Below are positions 43,664 through 55,394 of a DNA stretch of 64,000 bases, piece after piece; the stretch's first letter is position 1; each line of letters begins with the position of its first letter. A program made the position numbers and the translations under genes. This DNA comes from Vigna angularis (taxonomy: Eukaryota > Streptophyta > Magnoliopsida > Fabales > Fabaceae). Where the stretch lies: NCBI RefSeq assembly GCF_016808095.1, contig NC_068973.1, forward strand, positions 21,702,501 to 21,766,500, written 5' to 3'. A model generated the notes under the pieces. It worked only from the letters and a program-made list of their open reading frames with translations, ran no database searches and had not been told where the DNA came from.

Positions 43664-46081
43664 TCAAGTTCCTTTTTCATAGTTGATGTTGTTATCCCAC
43701 CAACTCCTCAGCTGTTTCCTGTGCACTGTTTTGATTGTTCTAAGACATGGAGATTCTATCTCTATCATCTCCTTCTCTTTGAAGCCTTTCACAACCCACA
43801 ACTTGTTTTTGATTCTCACGGGTGCACCAAGTTGGGATCTTCTTTTCTCCCAGTCATCAGGAATTTCTCCTCCTCTTCCAATCTTTTCTTCCTTTTTCAC
43901 CTGAAACAACAAACAATGGTTACCTGCAACCTTGGGATTTTCATCTTTATGGCTAGTCATGTGTGCATCTTGAAATGCAGCTTTATAACTAGCTTCTTCC
44001 TCCTGTGTTTGCGTCTCATCTTTAAAGACGTCTACAACCACTCTCTCCTCTCGGTCCTGGAGAACCACTATACCTTCATTTACATCAATGATAGCTCTGG
44101 CCGTTTTCATAAATGGTCTTCCAAGTATGATAGGTATCTTCTCTGTCTCCATCTTCATCACCACAAAGTCTTCCAAGAACTGGAGTTTGCCAACACAAAC
44201 TATAACGTCCTCTGCAATCCCACATGGTTCCTTTGAAGATCCATCGGCCATTACTAACTTAACCTTTACAGGTTTCATATTAACATTACCGATTTGCTCC
44301 AGTAAAGAGTAAGGTATCAAGTTAACACTTGAACCTAAATCAAGAAGAGCTTTCTTAACCCTTTTCTTCCCTATGGTACAAGGGATAGAAAAACTTCCTG
44401 GATCTGTTGCTTTAGGAGGGAATGGCTCTTTTTTAACAGTTAAACACTCCTTTACCTCATCATCTCTACGTCTTGTCTTTGTAGAGATGTTTTCATCAGA
44501 TTTCGTGTAAACTGTGATTTCTTGTAGAATCTGCTCCCAAGGTGCATCATTATCTACCATCTTGAATAATTTTGTGAAGTCAAGTTGTTTCCCTTGATGC
44601 ATTGGAAAAAGAGAAGTATTTTTGCTCTCTATTTCTTCTGTTTCTCCTGTTTCTAACTCAATTGTCTCATCTTCAGCGCTCTCTACTACCTTGCATTCTT
44701 CTCTAGGGTTAACCTCAGTATTAGCCCCAAAATTTCTATTTGGCCTTTCTTCCACCTGCTTGGTGATCTGCCCCATCTAAGTCTCCAAATGTTTGATAGT
44801 AGCTTCAGTGCTCTTTTGGGTAGACTCAGTTTTCTGTATGAAATTGTTGAGAGTTTCCTCCATCCTCATGGACCTTTCGTTAAGCATAGATAATTGTTGC
44901 CATAAGGTGGGTTGCTGCTGTTGCTTATTATATTGACCAGCTTGCCTCGTTTGCCCTTGACCAATACTTGGGTGTGGTTTCCACCCCTGATTGTAGCTCC
45001 CTTGACGGTACTGATTGGTCATGTAGTTTACATCCTCTACGGCTTCAACTGGAAAGGCACATTGACCATTGATATGGTCACCTCCACACAATTCGCACAA
45101 CTGGGATTGTACCTGTGCAGCAATCTTCAACTCTTTGGGTAATTGTGCAAGAGTTTTAGTAAGAGTCTCCAGCTGATGAGTTAGAATTTTGTTTTGAGCT
45201 AGCAAGGCATCATGTGTCTGTAATTGGAGAACTCCTTTTTGTTGCATAGGAGCTCCTCTCTCACTGTGCAGCTCATTATCACTAGTAGCCATATTTTCTA
45301 TAATCTCTGTTGCTTCCTCTGGAGTTTTCCATTTAATATTGCCTCTTGCCGAGGCATCCAGCATCATCTTGGTTTGTGAACCAAGACCTCCAAGGAAAGT
45401 TAAGACTACTTCCTGATCTTCAAAACCATGCGTGGGAGTTTTACGTAACAAGCTTTTATACCTGTCACATGCATGCCCCAGTGATTCTTCCATGCCCTGT
45501 TTAAATGAAGAAATCTCTTGCTTGCCTTTACTCACCTTTGATTGTGGAAAGTACTTGTTTAAAAATTTGGTTACCACTGCTTCCCACTCTGTGAAACTTT
45601 CTTCTGGGAAAGAATTTAACCAACGCTTAGCATTGCCTCCCAATGAGAAAGGAAACAAGCTAAGTTTGATCGCTTCATCTGGCACCCCATTTATTTTGAC
45701 TGTGTTGCAAATCTCATTAAATGTAGTGAGGTGCTCATACGGGCTTTCATGAGATAACCCATTGAATTGATTGCTCTTCACCAGTTGGATTAATGCTGGT
45801 TTGACCTCCATGTTAGCTGCATTGACTCTAGGTCTAGCTATACTGTTAAAGTGCTGAGGTCCAGCAATATTGGTGTAATCAGCAAGAGTTCTTCTATTAT
45901 TATTGTTCTCCATATTTTCTGTGCTAGGGTCAGAACCTTGTGGTGATGGTTGCAACAGAGTTTCCAGAGAAGGAAAGAGTTCTCTAGATGTTCGGATTCT
46001 TCTCCTCCGTCTACTCTCGTCTAGACCTTCAAGAAGAGGTTTTGTTGTTTTCTTGCTCCTTGTTCTAATTGCTTCCTGCAT
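43664..46081 (-). pseudogene. Gag-protease-C-terminal polyprotein of element D
   Basis: A single frame from ATG at 46081 to the stop at 43664, about 805 codons, with one internal TAG at 44777-44779. Order: basic N-terminus, capsid-like gag domain (about 45770-45400), zinc knuckle CELCGGDHINGQC (about 45085), linker, retropepsin-like domain with DLGSSVNLIPYS (about 44300) and IILGRPFMKTA, then the segment ending KNKLWVVKGFKEKEMIEIES and HRKQLRSWWD. There is no RT. If the TAG were suppressed or read through, the frame would be whole. The last segment resembles an integrase C-terminal tail. Confidence 0.88.
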
Positions 46082-46266
46082 GCACAAGAAAACAAAACCC
46101 TAAAAAAATTGGTTAGCACAAAAAGATATAGGAGAAGATATAATATTCAGAGAATAAAATAAAATAAAATAAAAATAAAATAAAATAAAATAAAAACCGA
46201 AAAAATAAATTCAACGGTAGTCAAAGATAATCAATAATCACACAAATTAACCAGTTAAACCACGAG

Positions 46267-46284
46267 TTCCCGGCAACGGCGCCA
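46267..46284 (-). promoter_or_regulatory. Primer binding site, tRNA-Asp (element D)
   Basis: The plus strand TTCCCGGCAACGGCGCCA matches the tRNA-Asp 3' end with one change. It is six bases from the 5' LTR. Confidence 0.9.
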
Positions 46285-46290
46285 AAAACT

Positions 46291-47582
46291 TGATGGACAG
46301 ATTTATGATCACCAAAATATGATGTCACAAACTTGTTTTACAATCGGCAAGTATGACCGAATCGTTTCAAGTAATAAACTTGGTAAGACCAAGTATCGTT
46401 CTCCCAAAGGACTCACGGCCTAGTTTAGATATGTGATTTGTTGATTAGCTAAGACTTAAAAATAAAATAATTGGATTTTATATGCAAAAGACGAAAATAA
46501 ACATGTATGCATGAGGGTGATCAATGGCTAAAACAAAATACAAATACTTTCAATGGAATATATGGATGAGTATGTTGTTGGGGGTCAATTTCATCTTATC
46601 CACTCTCATATATTTTAGGAATTCAACATTCAAGTCATCATTGTTAATGCCACTCCCTAAATTACCTTGTCAAGAAGGCCTATCCCCAATTACGAGTTCA
46701 TACAATTCCTAGCATTCTTAATAATTAGTTCTTTTAGCATAGGAACTTAACGACAACCAATATACTATTGGGAGTAATTCCCCGGATGTAGACTTCCCCG
46801 TATGTTCCCGTATCGACAAAATCAATAATCATGCATTGAATGAGTTAAACAAAGCAAGCCTTGAGCAAAGAAGGAAAAACCCTAACTAATGATGAAAGAA
46901 AGAATAAGTCTTAGATTAAGATGCAAGCACAAATTCCATATATGAGAGCTTCAAAAGATTACATTGATTCCCCAACAAACATACAAGGTTTAGTTCACCA
47001 TATTCATGGTGAACCTAGATGAACAATAATGAAAGAATGAAAGATAAAACCCTAAAAAGGTGAAGAGGTAGCCTGAGCATCCAAGATCCTCCTTCAAAGG
47101 GGTGAAAGAGAGAGTATTTGCTTCGTCACAGCCAAAGATACAAACCCTAAAGCTTATATATTATTCGTAAATTACAGAAAATTTAGGCCCAAGCCCATAA
47201 GTGTGCCGCTCAGCGGTAAAGTACCGCTCAGCGGTGAGTGTGTGAGTAGTTTTCTCCCCTCAGCGGCCATTTTGCCCCTCAGCGGATCTCCCGTGAGCTC
47301 CTGAGTGCCGCTCAGCGGTAAACTGCCGCTGAGCGGTAGTTGCAGCTTCTCCATTTGCACTTTTTGATGTCTTTTCTGATTCCATCTCTCTCCTTCTTCA
47401 CTTCTTTCACCAAATTCACCTTAAAACCTGCACAAAAACACTGAAATCAAGCATAAACCTGTCCAGCTCTCTTATTTCTGAAAATATGAATAAAAGCATG
47501 ATTTCAAGCTAGTTTCTAAGTATAAAGGTTGCTTTTAGTATCAATTTTAAGCATGAAAATAAAAGTTTTTCAACTGTTATCA
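46291..47582 (-). repeat. 5' LTR of element D
   Basis: Same ends as the 3' LTR, 1292 bp, lacking a short CTAGGAAACC segment. The primer binding site lies six bases to its left. Confidence 0.9.
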
Positions 47583-47587
47583 GGAAT

Positions 47588-49521
47588 CCTAGAACAAAAT
47601 CCATGCTTATCTCCTCCCAAGGGGTATTAGCTATGGGAAGAGGTGCATAGAGTCCATGAGGCATAATTTTTGACTTAGCTTGTAAACAAGCTATGCATTT
47701 AGAACAATGCCTTTGAACATCTACTCTCATGTGTGGCTAATAGAATTTACTTTTCAAAATGTTTAGAGTTTTATCAACTCCATGATGGCCCATGAGTCCT
47801 CCTCCATGACTCTCTCTAATAAGAAGTTTTCTAATGGATCCTTGGGGTATACAAAGTTTTCCTTTATTAAAAAGATACCCCTCAGAAAGATAGAATCCAT
47901 CAAAAGGCTTCTCAAGACGTGAAGAATAAGTGGATGCAAATGTTTCATCGTTTTCATATAGTTCTCTTATATCATCAAATCCTAATATTTGTGAGCCTAG
48001 GGTGACTAATAATGCATGTCTTCTAGATAAAGCATCTGCAACAACATTAGTACTCCCCTTTTTGTGTTTGATGACATAAGGAAATTGCTCCTGGTATTCC
48101 ACCCACTTGGCATGTCTTTTGTTTAGCTTTGCTTGCCCTTTAATATACTTGAGAGATTCATGGTCAGTATGTATGATGAATTCTCGAATTACTAAATAAT
48201 GCTCCCAAGTTTTTAAAGCTCTAATGAGGGCATATAACTCTTTATCATAGGTAGGATAATTTAAAGTAGGTCCTGTAAGTTTTTCACTAAAGTAGGCTAC
48301 GGGATGACCTTCTTGAATTAAAACAGCTCCTATCCCTACCCTAGATGCATCACATTCTAGTTCAAAGGCTTTGGAAAAATTAGGCAAGGCTAGAATAGGT
48401 GCATGAGTTAACTTATGTTTCAAGGTCTCAAAAGAGAAAGCTTGTTTATCACCCCAAAGAAAAGGAACATATTTCTTGATTAGTTAATTCAAAGGAGCAA
48501 CTAGGGTGGAGAAGTGCTTTACAAATCTTCTATAAAAACTGGCTAAACCTTGGAAACTTCTCACCTCTCCTACTATTTTAGGGGTTGGCCATTCTTGTAT
48601 AGCCTTGATCTTCTCAAGATCAACATGTACACCTTCTTTTCCAACTTTGAATCCAAGGAAAATTACACTTTCTTGACAAAAAGTACATTTATCAAAGTTG
48701 GCAAAGAGATGATGTTCTCTAAGAAGAAGCAAGACTTTTTTAACATGGCTAAGGTGCTCTTGAAGACCTTGACTATAGATTAAGATGTCATCAAAGTAGA
48801 CCACTACAAAACTCCATATGCATTCCCTAATGACATGATTCATCAACCTCATGAATGTACTTGGAGCATTGGTCAAGCCAAAGGGCATGACTAACCATTC
48901 ATACAAACCAAACTTGGTCTTGAAAGCGGTTTTCCATTCATCTCCCTCTTGAATTCTTATTTGATGATATCTACTTTTGAGATCAATTTTAGTGAAAATG
49001 TTTGCTCCATGTAATTCATCCAACATGTCATCTAATCTAGGAATGAGGTGCCTATATTTAACAGTTATATTGTTAATGGCCCTACAATCTGTACACATTC
49101 TCCAAGATCCATCCTTCTTAGGAACCAAGAACACAGGCACAACACAAGGACTTAAGCTCTTTTGGATCCACCCTTTGTTCAATAATTCATTAACTTGTTT
49201 CTCTATCTCTTTTGTTTCCATGGGGTTGGTCCTATAGGCTGGCCTATTAGGAAGGCTTGCCTCAGGCACCAGATCTATTTGATGTTTTATTCCCCTCAAA
49301 GGTGGTAATCCACTTGGTACCTCTTTAGGAAATACATCATCAAATTCTTTTAAAAGTTTTTGCAACCCCTTTGGTAGAGAACCAAGTTCATAATTTACTA
49401 AAACAAGTGCCTCTTTGCAATAGAGAAGAAAATGAGGTTGTCCAAGCAAAATATTTTTAGAAACTTTTAAGGTTTGAGGTTGGACAACTTCTTTGGTTGA
49501 GGCATTGTTTACCAAACTCAT
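47588..49521 (-). pseudogene. RT, RNase H and integrase N-terminus of the chromovirus-like element
   Basis: RT block 49521-48484 with FDDILIYS at the polymerase active site, PRLDDMLDEL and the LVPKKDGSWRMCTDCRAIN motif. An in-frame TAA at 48484-48486 separates it from RNase H (48423-, [27 protein letters not shown]). The integrase zinc finger ([12 protein letters not shown], then [12 protein letters not shown]) has TAG at 47737-47739 inside it. Pol then runs into element D's target site at 47583. RT makes the cDNA and RNase H degrades the RNA; both are intact by motif but broken by stops. Confidence 0.88.
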
Positions 49522-51206
49522 ATTCTTCTCCTTTTTCTCTTTCCTATTTTCTCTTTCCTATTTTCCTTTTTCTTCTCTCCATCCAACTTCTTCTTAAGAA
49601 TTATCTGGTCCTCTCTTACTTTTGAAGGTGTAAGAGGACACAAAACAATTTTCCTACCCTTGTGTTGAATGGTGATTTTGTTGGTGACTCCATCATGTAG
49701 AGCTTGTTTATCAAATTGCCAAGGCCTTCCAAGTAATATGTGCCCAGCTTCCATTGGTACTATATCACAAACAATTTGGTCTTCATATGTTCCAATGGAA
49801 ATGGGTACACTCACTTGTTCTTTAACTACTATTCCTTCATCCTCTTTGATCCATTGAAGTTTATAAGGTTTAGGATGAGGAGTAGTAGTTAAGCCTAGCT
49901 TCTCTACCATTCTTGAACTACAACAATTGCAACAAGAGCCACTATCCACAATCATTGAACATGTCTTTTCAAAAACTTTACACCTTGTGTGGAATAAATT
50001 CTCTCTTTGTGACTGTTCTAGCTCAACATGTTTATTTTCAAGGAGTCTTCTTACCACGAGTAAGTCACCATGACAAGGTAAAGTTTCTTCTTCTTCAGAA
50101 GTGGATGTTTCAGACTCACTATATGAAGAACCGTTGATGTCGCTCTCATGCTCAAGAATGTAAGTTGATCTTCTATTTCGACACTTAGATGCATAGTGTC
50201 CTTTTTCCCCACATCTAAAACACTTAGTCTCCTTGCTTTTATGGTCTCTTGAAGGTTCTTTAACCCTTTCTTTTTCTCTCTCTTTTTCCCTAGACCCATC
50301 ATACCTTGATTTAGATAGACTACCCTACCTCTTGTATTCTTTCTTATGACTAGAACTAGTAGGGTAGTCCTTTCTATTGGAGATTTTTCTCTTGAGTTGT
50401 TGCTCCACCCTCACACAAAGTTGGACTAATTCATTGAGATCATTGTAAGGTAAGAGTTCTACCTTATCTCTTATGTCATAATTAAGTCCGCTTTGGAACC
50501 TAGCAATTGTTATCCTCGGTTCCTCTCTTATCCCAGCTCTCAACATGAGTAACTCCATTTTCTGCCTATATTCTTCAACACTCATGTTTCTTTATTGGAG
50601 TTTATGGAGCTTGTCCATTAACTTCCTATCATAGTAAGCTGGCACATGCCTTCTTCTTAAGGCAGACCTTAACTCATTCCAATACCTAATGGAAGGTAGG
50701 TTTCTCAATCTCAGATCTTTGACCAAGGCTGTTCACTAATATAAGGCATAGCCTTGAAAGCTTAAAGAGGCCATAGTAACTCTCCTCTCATGATCTATTT
50801 GGTGACACTCAAACAATTGCTCAACGCTCATCTCCCATTCTAGATATTCTTCCACGTCATCTTTTCAATGGAAAGGAGGAAGATCAATTTTGGGTTCCCT
50901 TGGGTGATGCTCTCTCACTCTATGATTTCTCCTAGAAGGTATTTGATAGTGGTCATCATTGTGATGACTACTATAATGCTCAGGTTCACTAGGTGGAGAG
51001 GATGTATCTCCAAGGTATTCTCTTTTTCTATGTGTAGACCCTTCTTTCCTTTTACCCTTGTCTTGATTGATCAAAAGTTGACCAATCATATCCTTGAGCT
51101 CACTAATCTCTTTGTCCCTTTTTTGGAACTTTTGTTCAAATTCCTCTATTAGTTGTAAGCTCTCACTTTTAGGTTTTACACTTCCTTAGACACTAGATTG
51201 ACTCAT
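49518..51206 (-). pseudogene. Gag and protease of the chromovirus-like element
   Basis: Gag begins at ATG 51206 (MSQSSV, then an immediate stop). Fragments 51089-50865 and 50585-50325 carry the gag domain; the zinc knuckle CFRCGEKGHYASKC (canonical CX2CX4HX4C) is at about 50182-50225. The protease has VDSGSCCNCCS (about 49940). Protease and RT are out of frame because CTCTTTCCTATTTT is duplicated in tandem at 49537-49564 (14 bp). Several other stops are present between gag fragments. Confidence 0.82.
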
Positions 51207-51655
51207 TCTTGAAAAGTAGGTAGAAGTTCTTTTCACAAGTTTTTTTTCAAAAAAAACTCGACAAGTAATGAGTGAAAAGGTTTTCACAAACTTCCTTTGT
51301 TTTTGGTGAAGGATTTCTAAAGAGATCCTAGAGGCAAAAATGTTTCCAAGTAGCTCCTAGGAAGAAGAGGTGAGTCACAATTGGACAAGCTTAGAAACTA
51401 AGTTCTTCCTAGCGAGAGTTTCCTTAGAATTATCTTTTACCTTAGTTTCTAGGTAGAAATCTTTCAAAATATTTTCAATGTTAATGAAATGCTCCTAAAA
51501 ACCAAAAGAAGGTTTATCTAGATGCTATGCAATCCTATATACCATGGAGACTTAAAACAAAAAGGATCAAACAAGATATTTAAAGAAATCGATAAAGATG
51601 CAAAATGTAAATGCTAAACAGCCCTAAGTGAAAGTACAAGTGACGCTTAGAGCCC
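51207..51655 (-). other. 5' UTR of the chromovirus-like element, gag-proximal part
   Basis: Non-coding stretch between gag and the solo LTR. The last five bases, AGCCC, are the left target duplication of that LTR. No feature beyond this was recognised. Confidence 0.6.
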
Positions 51656-52864
51656 TGATAACAGTTGAAAAACTGTTATTTTCATGCTTAAAATTGACAC
51701 AAAAAGCAACCTTTACACTTAGAAACTAGCTTGAAATCATGCTTTTATCCATATTTTCAAAAATAAGAGAGTTAGACAGGATTATGCTTGATTTCAGTGT
51801 TTTTGTGCAGGTTTTAAGGTGAATTTAGTGAAAGAAGTGAAGAAGGAGAGAGATGGAATCAGAAAAGTCAACCAGAAACCAGAAAAGTCAACCAGTCAAC
51901 CAGAAAAGTCAATCAGTCAACCAAAAAGTCAACCAGTCAACCAGAATACGGAAAAAGTCAACCATACGAGTTTTGGGCCAGTTTTCTATTATTTTTATGT
52001 CCTATTTAAAGACCTAGATGTCTTAGGGTTTGGTATCTTGGGCAGAAACAAAGCAAACACTCTCTCTTCCACCCCTTTGAAGGAGGATCTTGGATGCTCA
52101 AGCTACCTCTTCACCTTTCTAGGGTTTTATCTTTCATTCTTTCATTATTGTTCATCTAGGTTCACCATGAATATGGTGAACTAAACCTTGTATGTTTGTT
52201 GGGGAATCAATGTAATCTTTTGAAGCTCTCATATATGGAATTTGTGCTTGCATCTTAATCTAAGATTTATGCTTTCCTTCATCATTAGTTAGGGTTTTTC
52301 CTCTTTGCCTAATGCTTGCTTTGTTTAACTCATTCAATGCATGATTATTGATTTTGTCGATACGGGAACGTACGGGGAAGTCTAGATCCGGGGAATTTCT
52401 CCCAATATTATATTGGTTGTCGTTAAGCTCCTGCACTTGATGAACTAATTATTAGGAATGCTAGGAATTGTATGAACTCGTAATTAGGGAGAAGCCTTCT
52501 TTGAAAGGTACTTTAGAGAGTGGCATTAACAATGATGATTTGAATGTTGAATTCCTAAAATATATGAGTGTGGATAAGATGAAATTGAACCCCAACAACA
52601 TATTCATATATATATTTCATTGAAAGTGCTTGTCTTTTGCTTTTGCCATTGATCAACCTCATGCATACATGTTTATTTTCGTCTTTTGCATAGTAAAATC
52701 CAATTATTTTGTTCTTAAGTCTTAGCTAATCAACGAATCACATAACTAAACTAGGCCGTGAGTCCTTTGGGAGAACGATACTTGGTCTTACCGAGTTTAT
52801 TACTTGAAACGATTCGGTCATACTTTGTGACATCATATTTTGGTGATCATAAATTTGTCCATCA
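51656..52864 (+). repeat. Solo LTR (family 1 variant) with perfect target duplication
   Basis: TGATAACAGTTGAAAAACTG to TTGTCCATCA, 1209 bp, flanked by AGCCC at 51651-51655 and 52865-52869. No internal region remains, so it is the product of recombination between two LTRs. Its R/U5 part is close to element D's LTR, but U3 carries GTCAACC repeats instead of CCGCTGAGCGG palindromes. Confidence 0.92.
51867..52010 (+). promoter_or_regulatory. GTCAACC (W-box-like) array plus TATA in the solo LTR
   Basis: Eight copies of GTCAACC or GTCAATC lie in 51867-51963; the reverse strand reads GGTTGAC, the WRKY W-box core TTGAC. CTATTTAAA at 52002-52010 is a likely TATA box 40 bp downstream. WRKY binding is inferred from motif knowledge only. 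Confidence 0.65.
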
Positions 52865-52869
52865 AGCCC

Positions 52870-55287
52870 CTTGACACACTTCCACACTAAAGAAACGAAA
52901 TTACACTATTACAATGTTCAAATGTGATCTTGGAATTGCTTCAAGAGCATTTTCCCAAGTCACTTAGCTAAAAACCAAAAATCAACTTGAAACAGCAAAG
53001 GTTCCGTGATATAGTGACTTAAACAAGCCTAAAATAATGCCTAAAACTAGTGTAGGCTTCAAACTTTGGCTGCTATTGTTTGTCACTCCAAAACAGGTTG
53101 CAAATCAAGCTTTTCTAGTGTATTTTTGGTGCTGGAACAGCAGGTTTGCAGCTGCTCAAAAGCCCCCTTTCTGTTTCCACTTCAGCCTCCTTTTCACTTC
53201 CTAATATGCTACCTCAGTAGGTGAAAATTTCTGCTCCTGGATGCCTCACAATAGCTGCCACAGCACCTCAAGATTCCACTCAAAACACACCAAAAATAAT
53301 TAGCAAACTGCACTAGAATTTGAAACCAGATTTTTAAACTTTTGACAATTTGTAAGGTTCTATAAGCCTGGATGCCTCACAATATGCTACCTCAGTAGGT
53401 GAAAATTTCTGCTCCTGGATGCCTTACAATAGCTGCCACAGCACCTCAAGATTCCACTCAAAACACACCAAAAATAATTAGCAAACTGCACTAGAATTTG
53501 AAACCAGATTTTTAAACTTTTGACAATTTGTAAGGTTCTATAAGCTTGGATGCCTCACAATATGCTACCTCAGTAGGTGAAAATTTCTGCTCCTGGAAAC
53601 AGCAAAGGTTCCGTGATATAGTGACTTAAACAAGCCTAAAATAATGCCTAAAACTATTGTAGGCTTCAAACTTTGGCTGTTGTTGTTTGTCACTCCAAAA
53701 CAGGTTGCAAATCAAGCTTTTCTAGTGTATTTTAGGTGCTGGAACAGCATGTTTGCAACTTCTCAAAAGCCCCCTTTCTGTTTCCACTTCAGCCTCCTTT
53801 TCACTTCCTAATATGCTACCTCAGTAGGTGAAAATTTCTGCTCCTGGATGCCTCACAATAGCTGCCACAACACCTCAAGATTCCACTCAAAACACACCAA
53901 AAATAATTAGCAAACTGCACCAGAATTTGAAACCAGATTTTTAAACTTTTGACAATTTGTAAGGTTCTATAAGCCTTTTATCACTTCATTATACTTCTTT
54001 TGATCATTCATTTTCATTCTCAAACATTGAACCAACTTTTTCCACAATCCAGAAATGAATTTGAACAAGAAATACCAAAACAGTGGCTGGAAAGTGTATT
54101 CTGCACCAGAAAAAGTGGACTGAGATGATGGTTTTAAACCCAATTTTGATTGGAAGTGATTCAGTAGTTCAATTGATGCATCAAACAACTTTGTATCATC
54201 ATTTTAAAGATGTTTAAACATTGAAACAGCTGGAAAACAAATTGCAATGTGAATTCACTGGTTCACTTCCAAATTAACCCAAAAAGTGATGGTTTAAAGT
54301 GCAAATCTGCATATAGGCCTACTTTTGACCAAATGAACAGTGCTAGCAACTTTAGATCATCAATTTAAACTTTCTCAAACTCTTATACAACACAGAAACA
54401 ACAGATTTCAAAACATCACCTCTGCTGTACCAAATTCTACAATAAAATGCACCAAATTTCCACCAAAATAGTTTTAAAAGAAACAAAGGCTGGAACAATG
54501 ATCAAATTGACTCAAGAAGATGTAACTCTACTGAACTAAGCTAGAATTGAGATGCTTAGCATGACCAAACTTAGATTACAGAATTCAAAGAAACTTAGCA
54601 CGGTGAAAAGCTTGGATTAAAAACTGAAACAATGGAATGCTATTAATTGTGAGCAACCAAGCTATGCAAATTGCATTTCATTACTTGTAATGGTCTGCTA
54701 CACATTTAGCCATGTCCAATAACATCAAATAAAGTTGTACAATGGTTCAGAAACAGAAAAATTCAACTGAAACAGATTCAAAGAAAACTTAAACCAGAAA
54801 TGAATTTTCAATCAAATTTGAAACTTGAACCAAAGTTTTAGTGATTCTGCTCATATCACCAAGGCTAGATTAAGCTCTCATTGCCTTATTTGGTTGATAT
54901 ATGAATTCACTTTCATCTGAACTCAAGCACATCCAAAAACCAAAGCAGGAAAAACCAGATTTAATGACAAATTAAAACACTACATCAGAATTTTGAGCAC
55001 ATGACTTTAACATACTAGAATTGAATTCTAAAGTTGGAAGAGACATAAGCAAGAATGATTCACCGTTTAAAATAAGTAACAAACATGTATGAACACTGGA
55101 AACACAACACAACAACAGGAAACACAAAATTAATGACTGGAAAAAGTAAAATAGAAGCAACAAAAATACTCAAAACAGAAACTAGAAAACTGAAACAGAA
55201 AGCACAACAAAATGCATAAATGGAATGCAAAGATGGAGGAATAGCTTAGCTCTTGGTACGTGGACGACCTAAGCTCAAGATACCACT
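52870..55287 (-). other. Long 5' UTR of the chromovirus-like element
   Basis: About 2.4 kb with no credible ORF, rich in A and C on the plus strand. It holds a complex tandem repeat at about 52990-53975 and ends at a TGGTATC sequence (reverse strand, 55279-55285) next to the LTR, a partial match to an initiator-Met tRNA primer site (TGGTATCAGAGC); the following bases differ. Confidence 0.6.
52990..53975. repeat. Complex tandem repeat: about 178-bp units inside a 600-bp duplication
   Basis: AATATGCTACCTCAGTAGGT occurs at about 53203, 53381, 53559 and 53809. The first three are 178 bp apart; the block starting AACAGCAAAGGTTCCGTGAT at about 52991 recurs at about 53599. Copies are nearly identical, so the expansion is recent. 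Confidence 0.82.
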
Positions 55288-55394
55288 CGATGGAGACTAG
55301 TCCCAGCTGGAAACAAGCAGGCAGAAGCTCCAAACCGGAAGAAACCAGCAGTAACTGAAGGTGTAGTAGATTAATGAAACAGTGTAGTGGTTTG
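55288..55394 (-). repeat. 5' LTR fragment of the chromovirus-like element
   Basis: CGATGGAGACTAGTCCCAGC matches the left LTR edge at 37362. It is cut at 55394 by the copia element; the rest should lie right of the window. Confidence 0.68.

Larger units (their letters stand above)
38663..47582 (-). mobile_element. Non-autonomous gypsy-derived element D, full length, with target duplication
   Basis: Complete element of 8920 bp: LTRs 38663-39964 and 46291-47582, tRNA-Asp primer site, gag-pro-C-terminal frame, motif-hairpin-motif block, promoter/intron block, accessory ORF, terminal hairpin, 3' UTR, polypurine tract. Target duplication GCAAT (38658-38662) / GGAAT (47583-47587), one mismatch. It sits in the integrase gene of the chromovirus-like element. 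The LTRs differ at roughly 20 positions by eye, so the insertion is fairly young. It is the best-preserved copy of the family here. Confidence 0.9.
37362..55394 (-). mobile_element. Chromovirus-like Ty3/gypsy element, interrupted by three later insertions
   Basis: On the minus strand: 5' LTR fragment (55288-55394), primer site, long 5' UTR with tandem repeats, gag, protease, RT, RNase H, integrase, 3' LTR (from 37362). The integrase gene is split by element D and the 5' UTR by a solo LTR; the copia element cut the 5' [20 protein letters not shown] and DPFQEGG blocks suggest a chromovirus (CRM- or Reina-like); the clade is not certain. Confidence 0.8.

Noticed and set aside
52990..53975. Tandem repeats as a possible minisatellite gene cluster
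   Set aside because: No unit holds a conserved ORF; better explained as repeat expansion in a retroelement leader.
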